From positions 3,472,001 through 3,536,000 of the forward strand of contig NZ_CP073347.1 of NCBI RefSeq assembly GCF_024397915.1: a stretch of 64,000 nt of DNA. The letters are read 5' to 3'. The position numbers and the translations under genes were made by a program. Of the stretch, positions 59,523 to 64,000 are shown one piece after another; position 1 is the first letter of the stretch, and every line of letters begins with the position of its first letter. Origin of the DNA: Marinobacterium rhizophilum (lineage in GTDB: Bacteria > Pseudomonadota > Gammaproteobacteria > Pseudomonadales > Balneatricaceae). A model generated the notes under the pieces. That model was not told where the DNA came from, ran no database searches, and was given only the letters and a program-made list of their open reading frames with translations.

Positions 59523-60602
59523 ATGATGCTGCCACGTATCGCCATTATCGGAAACGGCCAGCTGGGTCGCATGCTCAGGCAGGCAGGTGCCCCCATGGGT
59601 ATCGAAGTACTGCCCTGTGATCCGAACCTCGATGCGCCGATTGAGCTCAAGCCCGACGATGTGATTACCGTTGAACAGGAGCTCTGGCCCGATACAGCGC
59701 GCACTCGCCAGTTGACGGCACATCCTGGCTTCGTCAATGCTCGCGCCACCCAGGTCATCCGTGATCGGCTGAGCGAGAAGAGCCTGCTGGACCATCTCAA
59801 GGTCGGTACTGCCCCCTGGTGCAACGTCACGCCGGACCATACCACCGAACACCTGGCCCTGGTGGGCGACAAGCTGGTGATCAAGCGCCGCCAAGGCGGT
59901 TACGATGGACGTGGCCAGTGGCGCTGGCAGCAGGGCGAACCGGCGCTGGACGAATGGCTGGGCGAGTGCATCGCCGAAAAAATGATTCCGTTCGACGAAG
60001 AGGTGTCGCTGGTGGGTGCCCGCGGGCACGACGGTAAATGCGTCTTCTACCCGCTGACCCTCAACCTGCATCAGCAGGGCATCCTGCACGCCAGCGTCGG
60101 CGGGCTCAAGCGCCTGCAGTCGCTGCAGGCGACTGCAGAAGAATGGCTGACCCGCATCATGGTAGAACTCGACTATGTCGGTGTCATGGCCATGGAATGC
60201 TTCGTCGTCGACGGTACCCTGCTGGTGAACGAACTGGCACCTCGGGTGCACAATAGCGGCCACTGGACCCAGGCCGGTGCCAACCCCAGCCAGTTCCAGC
60301 TGCACCTGCGCGCCGTGGCCGATCTGCCGCTGTTCACCCCCGCCGTTGATGGCCTTAGCGTGATGTGGAATCTGCTGGGGCGCGACTGGTCCACCGACTG
60401 GCTGTCGGTGCCGGGCTGCGACGTGCACTGGTACGAGAAGGAAATTCGCCCGGGCCGCAAGGTCGGCCACGTCAACCTGCACCGGGCCTCGGTCGACGAC
60501 CTGCAGACCAGCATCAACCAGCTGGCCACACTGCTGCCCGAGGACGACCGCAGCCCGCTGCTCTGGGCGCTGCAGGAAATCCAGGCCGACAGCCGCGCCT
60601 GA
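59523..60602 (+). CDS. purK: N5-carboxyaminoimidazole ribonucleotide synthase PurK
   Basis: 359 residues with an ATP-grasp fold. Carboxylates AIR with bicarbonate and ATP. Motifs are IAIIGNGQLGRMLRQAGAPMG at the N-terminus, VIKRRQGGYDGRGQW, and ELAPRVHNSGHWTQ near the active site. ATG 59523 follows AGGAG; ATG 59526 is equally possible. It is directly downstream of purE and ends before a strong terminator. Confidence 0.95.
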   Translation: MMLPRIAIIGNGQLGRMLRQAGAPMGIEVLPCDPNLDAPIELKPDDVITVEQELWPDTARTRQLTAHPGFVNARATQVIRDRLSEKSLLDHLKVGTAPWCNVTPDHTTEHLALVGDKLVIKRRQGGYDGRGQWRWQQGEPALDEWLGECIAEKMIPFDEEVSLVGARGHDGKCVFYPLTLNLHQQGILHASVGGLKRLQSLQATAEEWLTRIMVELDYVGVMAMECFVVDGTLLVNELAPRVHNSGHWTQAGANPSQFQLHLRAVADLPLFTPAVDGLSVMWNLLGRDWSTDWLSVPGCDVHWYEKEIRPGRKVGHVNLHRASVDDLQTSINQLATLLPEDDRSPLLWALQEIQADSRA

Positions 60603-60619
60603 TCCTGGCGTTAGCCGTA

Positions 60620-60657
60620 AAAAAACCGGTGCAGGCCCGAGCCTGCACCGGTTTTTT
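60620..60657. terminator. bidirectional terminator after purK
   Basis: Six A residues and CCGGTGCAGGC (60620-60636), loop CCGA, GCCTGCACCGG and six T residues (60641-60657). A perfect 17-bp stem between convergent purK and the RND gene. Confidence 0.93.
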
Positions 60658-60681
60658 ATTGCCCGCTGCGCTGTGCGCCGA

Positions 60682-63600
60682 TCAGACAGCCTCTTCGGGC
60701 TTGAGCTCGGCCGGCGACCCGCGCCACCAGCGGCGCAGGTCCTCCAGCACCATGTAATTCACCGGCACCATCAGCAGCGTGATAAAGGTGGCGAACAGGA
60801 TGCCAAAGCCCAGCGACACGGCCATGGGAATCAGGAACTGTGCCTGGGTCGACTGCTCAAACAGCAGCGGCATAAGCCCGAAGAAGGTGGTCAGGGAGGT
60901 CAGCAGCACCGGGCGAAAACGCGAGCTGCCTGCGGCCAGCACCGAACGCAACAGGGCCCGTTCGCTACCATTGGCGATGGCGCGCCGCTTGTTGATGAAG
61001 TCCACCAGCACCAGGCTGTCGTTGACCACCACGCCAATCAGGGCCATGAGCCCCATCATGCTCATGATGGTCAGGTCCATGCCCATGATCCAGTGGCCGA
61101 TCACCGCGCCGATGGCGCCAAAAGGGATCACCGACATCACGATCAGCGGCTGCAGATAGGAGCGGAACGGGATCGCCAGCAGGCTGTAGATCACGAACAG
61201 CACGAAGGCCAGTCCCAGCTGCAGCGAGCCGAAGGATTCCTGCTGCTCCCGGGCTTCGCCCTCCAGGCTGTAGGACACCCCCGGGTACTGCAGCATCAGG
61301 TCATCCAGGAAGCTGCGCATATCCTGGGTCAGCACCGTCATGTTGGTGGCGACCTTGTCCAGGTCCGCCGTCACGCTGACGGTGCGAAAGCGGTCGATGC
61401 GATAGATCGCCGTGGGACTCTTGTCGGGTTTGAGCGCCGCCACATGGGACAGCGGCACCGCACTGCCGTCGTCGAGCCTGATCAGCATGCCCTGCAGGCT
61501 GGCCACCGACTGGCGCTCGGACTCCGGCAGCCGCACCATGACCCGCACATCGTCACGCCCGCGCTGCACCCGTTGCACCTCGATACCGAAAAACGCCTGG
61601 CGTACCTGGCTGATCAGCTGCGAGCGGGTCAGGCCCAGGGCTTCGCCCTGGGGCGTCAGCTCCAGCCGGATTTCCTCCTTGCCGTCCGACAGGTTGTCGA
61701 CGATATCGAACAGGGTCGGGTAGGTGGCCAGGCGTGCCTTGACCTGGTCGGCCACCTCGGACAGCCGGCGCAGGTCCTGGCCGCTGAGCTGAATATCGAT
61801 CGGATCACTGACGCGGCCAAATTCGGCCCTGTAGGTGAGCGATTCCGCTCCCGGTATCTGTCCCACGGCGTTGCGCCACTCGCGCACCAGCTCCGAGCTG
61901 GTGATATCAACGGAGCGCTCCTCCGGTGACAGGATTTCAAAGCGCACGGCCCCGGTGTGGGAGCTGCCGCCGGCAGACCCGGTGGTGGCCAGTATGTTCA
62001 GCACCAGGCTCTGGCCGGACACCGGGTCGCGGTACTTGTCCTTCAGCGCGCGGGCCGCATCCACCATGCGCACTATGTAGCGGTCGGTCACCTCGAACGG
62101 TGTGCCACTGGGCAGTGTCAGTGACGCCCGTGCCGTTTCGCTCTGGATGCGCGGGAAAAACACGAAGCGCGTCCAGCCACTGAGTATCATGCTGAGGATC
62201 AGAATCAGGATGCCGCCAAACAGCGCCAGGGTCATGTAGCGGTGACGCAGGCACTGCTTGAGCAGCGGCCGGTAATACTGCAGTACCGCACGCTCGAAAC
62301 CATCGGCAAAGCTCTGCTGCCAGCGTTCCAGGCGAGACTGGCCCGCCGAGTGCTGACGCAGGCGGATATGCTTGAGGTGCGAGGGCAGCACAAACTTGGA
62401 TTCGATCAGGGAAAATAGCAGTACCGGAATCACCACCGCCGGAATCTGCGCAAAGAACACGCCCCGGCCCCCTTCAATAAACGCCAGCGGCAAAAAGGCC
62501 GCCACCGTGGTCAACACGCCAAAGGTCACCGGTATGGCCACTTCCTCGGTACCGCGAATGGCGGCGAGCAGGCTGCTTTCAGCCCGGCGCATGTGGCTGT
62601 AAACGTTCTCTCCGGTGACAATGGCGTCATCCACCACGATGCCCAGCACCAGGATAAAGCCGAACAGGCTCATGATATTCAGGCTGATACCAAACACCGG
62701 CAGCAGCAGAAAAGCCCCCATAAAGCTGATCGGGATACCGAGGAACACCCAAAAGGCGATGGACGGTCGCAGAAACAGCGTCAGCAACAGGAGTACCAGG
62801 ATGCCGCCCTGCAGGGCATTGGAAAGCAGCGTATTCAGGCGCTTTTTCACCACCTCGGAGTCGTCGTCCCAGAAGCTCAGGGTCATCCCCTCGGGCAAGG
62901 CTGACTGCTGCCGGGCGATGTAATCCTTCACCGCATCCGCCACGCCAATGGCACTCTGGTTGCCAACCCGGTAAACCTCGATCAGCGCCGCCTGCTGGCC
63001 GTTGAAGCGGGTGCGCAGCGGAATTTCTTCGAAGCCGTCATTCACTCGCGCCACATCGCCCAGCCGGATAATGCTGCCATCCGGATTGGTCTTGATCACC
63101 AGGCGCTCGAATTCGTCCTGCTGATACGCCTGCCCCTTGGAGCGCAGCAGGATATCGCCGCCATCGGTGCGCAGGTTGCCGGCCGACAGGTCGATGGAGC
63201 CGCCGTCGATAGCGGCGGAAATATCCGCCAGTGTCAGGCCATACTCGCGTAACCGGTCCTGGGTCAGTTCCACCGAAATTTCATAGTCGCGCACCGCATC
63301 CAGGTCGACCTGGGTCACCTCGGGCAGACGTGACAGGTCATCCCGCACCCGCTCGGCATACTGCTTGATTTCGCGTTCGGAAAAATCCCCCGACACCGTT
63401 ACCGACATCACCCCACGCCGCCGCTGGGCCAGGCTGATCACCGGCCGGTCTGCTTCGGTTGGCAAGGTATTGATGCCGTCGACCCGGGACTTGATATCCG
63501 CCAGCAGTTCGCGCGGATCGTAATCGCTGTCGATCTCGATATCGATGGCGGCCGACCCCTCCTGGGAACGGCTGCTGATCTTCTCGATGCCCTCCAGGTC

Positions 63601-63813
63601 CTGCACGGCCTCCTCAATGCGCACCGTTACGCCCTGTTCCACATCCTCCGGTGTGGCGCCGCGCAACGACACCGATACGCTCACCACATCGGCCTCAAAG
63701 GAGGGAAATACCTCCAGAGGAATACGGTTGCTCAACGACATGATGCCGCCAAACAGAATGCACGCCATCAGCAGGTTGGCGGCCACGTGGTTGCGGGCAA
63801 ACCAGGCAATCAT
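60682..63813 (-). CDS. RND efflux transporter permease subunit (AcrB/HAE family)
   Basis: About 1043 residues with the RND layout of 12 membrane helices and two large periplasmic loops. Recognisable parts are the N-terminal RNHVAANLLMACILFGG, GIVVDDAIVTGENVYSHM (helix 4 with the proton-relay Asp pair) and VVVNDSLVLVDFINKRRA in the second half. Together with a periplasmic adaptor and an outer-membrane channel it expels hydrophobic or amphiphilic compounds. ATG 63813 (MIAWFARNHV) overlaps the adaptor stop by 4 bp; the longer frame reads through the adaptor gene. Confidence 0.93.
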   Translation of the reverse strand: MIAWFARNHVAANLLMACILFGGIMSLSNRIPLEVFPSFEADVVSVSVSLRGATPEDVEQGVTVRIEEAVQDLEGIEKISSRSQEGSAAIDIEIDSDYDPRELLADIKSRVDGINTLPTEADRPVISLAQRRRGVMSVTVSGDFSEREIKQYAERVRDDLSRLPEVTQVDLDAVRDYEISVELTQDRLREYGLTLADISAAIDGGSIDLSAGNLRTDGGDILLRSKGQAYQQDEFERLVIKTNPDGSIIRLGDVARVNDGFEEIPLRTRFNGQQAALIEVYRVGNQSAIGVADAVKDYIARQQSALPEGMTLSFWDDDSEVVKKRLNTLLSNALQGGILVLLLLTLFLRPSIAFWVFLGIPISFMGAFLLLPVFGISLNIMSLFGFILVLGIVVDDAIVTGENVYSHMRRAESSLLAAIRGTEEVAIPVTFGVLTTVAAFLPLAFIEGGRGVFFAQIPAVVIPVLLFSLIESKFVLPSHLKHIRLRQHSAGQSRLERWQQSFADGFERAVLQYYRPLLKQCLRHRYMTLALFGGILILILSMILSGWTRFVFFPRIQSETARASLTLPSGTPFEVTDRYIVRMVDAARALKDKYRDPVSGQSLVLNILATTGSAGGSSHTGAVRFEILSPEERSVDITSSELVREWRNAVGQIPGAESLTYRAEFGRVSDPIDIQLSGQDLRRLSEVADQVKARLATYPTLFDIVDNLSDGKEEIRLELTPQGEALGLTRSQLISQVRQAFFGIEVQRVQRGRDDVRVMVRLPESERQSVASLQGMLIRLDDGSAVPLSHVAALKPDKSPTAIYRIDRFRTVSVTADLDKVATNMTVLTQDMRSFLDDLMLQYPGVSYSLEGEAREQQESFGSLQLGLAFVLFVIYSLLAIPFRSYLQPLIVMSVIPFGAIGAVIGHWIMGMDLTIMSMMGLMALIGVVVNDSLVLVDFINKRRAIANGSERALLRSVLAAGSSRFRPVLLTSLTTFFGLMPLLFEQSTQAQFLIPMAVSLGFGILFATFITLLMVPVNYMVLEDLRRWWRGSPAELKPEEAV

Positions 63814-64000
63814 GATCCACCACCCTGGCGCTGAGCGTCGCCCTTGCGTGCACCGGCCCCGGAGCCGGCATCCGCCGGGTCCTGCTGCAGCTGCACGCGG
63901 GTACCGCTGCTCACCTGGCCCAGCGCCGTGGTCACCAGCATGTCTCCTGCCTTGAGCCCCGCGCCCACCAGCGCGTCGGTATCGTTCTGCCACAGCACCT
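63810..64000 (-). CDS. RND periplasmic adaptor (membrane fusion protein), 3' end only
   Basis: The window holds only the C-terminal ~62 residues; the gene starts beyond the right edge. GLKAGDMLVTTALGQVSSGTRV is typical of the final beta domain of HlyD/AcrA-type adaptors. A Gly/Ala/Asp-rich tail follows. It overlaps the RND permease start by ATGA, confirming an adaptor-permease operon. Confidence 0.8.
   Translation of the reverse strand, partial: VLWQNDTDALVGAGLKAGDMLVTTALGQVSSGTRVQLQQDPADAGSGAGARKGDAQRQGGGS

Overview
The window is GC-rich, densely packed chromosomal DNA from a gammaproteobacterium. Gene order points that way: ftsY-ftsE-ftsX-rpoH, thiS-thiG-trmB, coaD with a YfhL-type ferredoxin, rep/yifB/ubiK next to glnK-amtB, recG-oxyR and purE-purK. 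Protein sequences look closest to marine, Pseudomonas/Oceanospirillales-like relatives. A precise genus cannot be assigned from sequence reading alone. No phage, insertion sequence, CRISPR array, rRNA or tRNA gene was recognised.

Layout. 1-9 kb: a degenerate ABC exporter-like protein fused to a cyclic-nucleotide-binding domain, radD, a Tat-exported PhoX phosphatase with a probable Pho box, a HAD phosphatase/thioesterase pair and a methyltransferase. 9-15 kb: rep, a GGDEF/EAL protein, yifB, ubiK. 15-18 kb: a nitrogen-control locus, glnK-amtB-glnK, with NtrC-like sites and a sigma-54 promoter. 18-21.5 kb: a DUF1338 protein with astA and astD of arginine succinylation. 21.6-29.6 kb: cpxR-cpxA facing left and a CpxP/Spy protein facing right, with an AraC regulator-sulfatase-sodium symporter module between them. 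A nearly identical CpxR-type box lies at each edge of that module. 29.6-36.7 kb: a five-gene leftward operon (dehydratase, dehydrogenase, DgoK, DgoA, SMP-30 lactonase) with a divergent IclR regulator and galactose mutarotase. Together these can encode an oxidative, De Ley-Doudoroff-type, route from D-galactose to pyruvate and glyceraldehyde-3-phosphate.

36.7-43.2 kb: trmB, thiG, thiS, a DUF423 protein, rpoH, ftsX, ftsE, ftsY, all leftward. 43.2-46.7 kb: a 43-residue membrane protein, an M16-like protein lacking the zinc motif, about 12 tandem copies of a roughly 113-bp unit that repeats the 3' end of that gene, then rsmD. 46.7-55.3 kb: a TetR regulator, an M48 lipoprotein protease, coaD, ferredoxin, DUF501, an aspartoacylase-type M14 protein, recG, oxyR and an SDR protein. 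55.3-58.7 kb: a likely metal-homeostasis patch with a MerR regulator, a divergent CDF-type transporter behind a 19-bp-spacer promoter, a mono-haem cytochrome c, a DUF411 protein and small exported proteins. 59-64 kb: purE-purK, then an RND efflux pump and the end of its adaptor running off the right edge.

The most interesting features are the catabolic module sitting inside a divergent Cpx locus, the tandem repeat array that re-encodes a protein C-terminus, the pseudo-ABC/cNMP-binding fusion, and a possible link between the sulfatase/symporter module and the neighbouring galactose operon.
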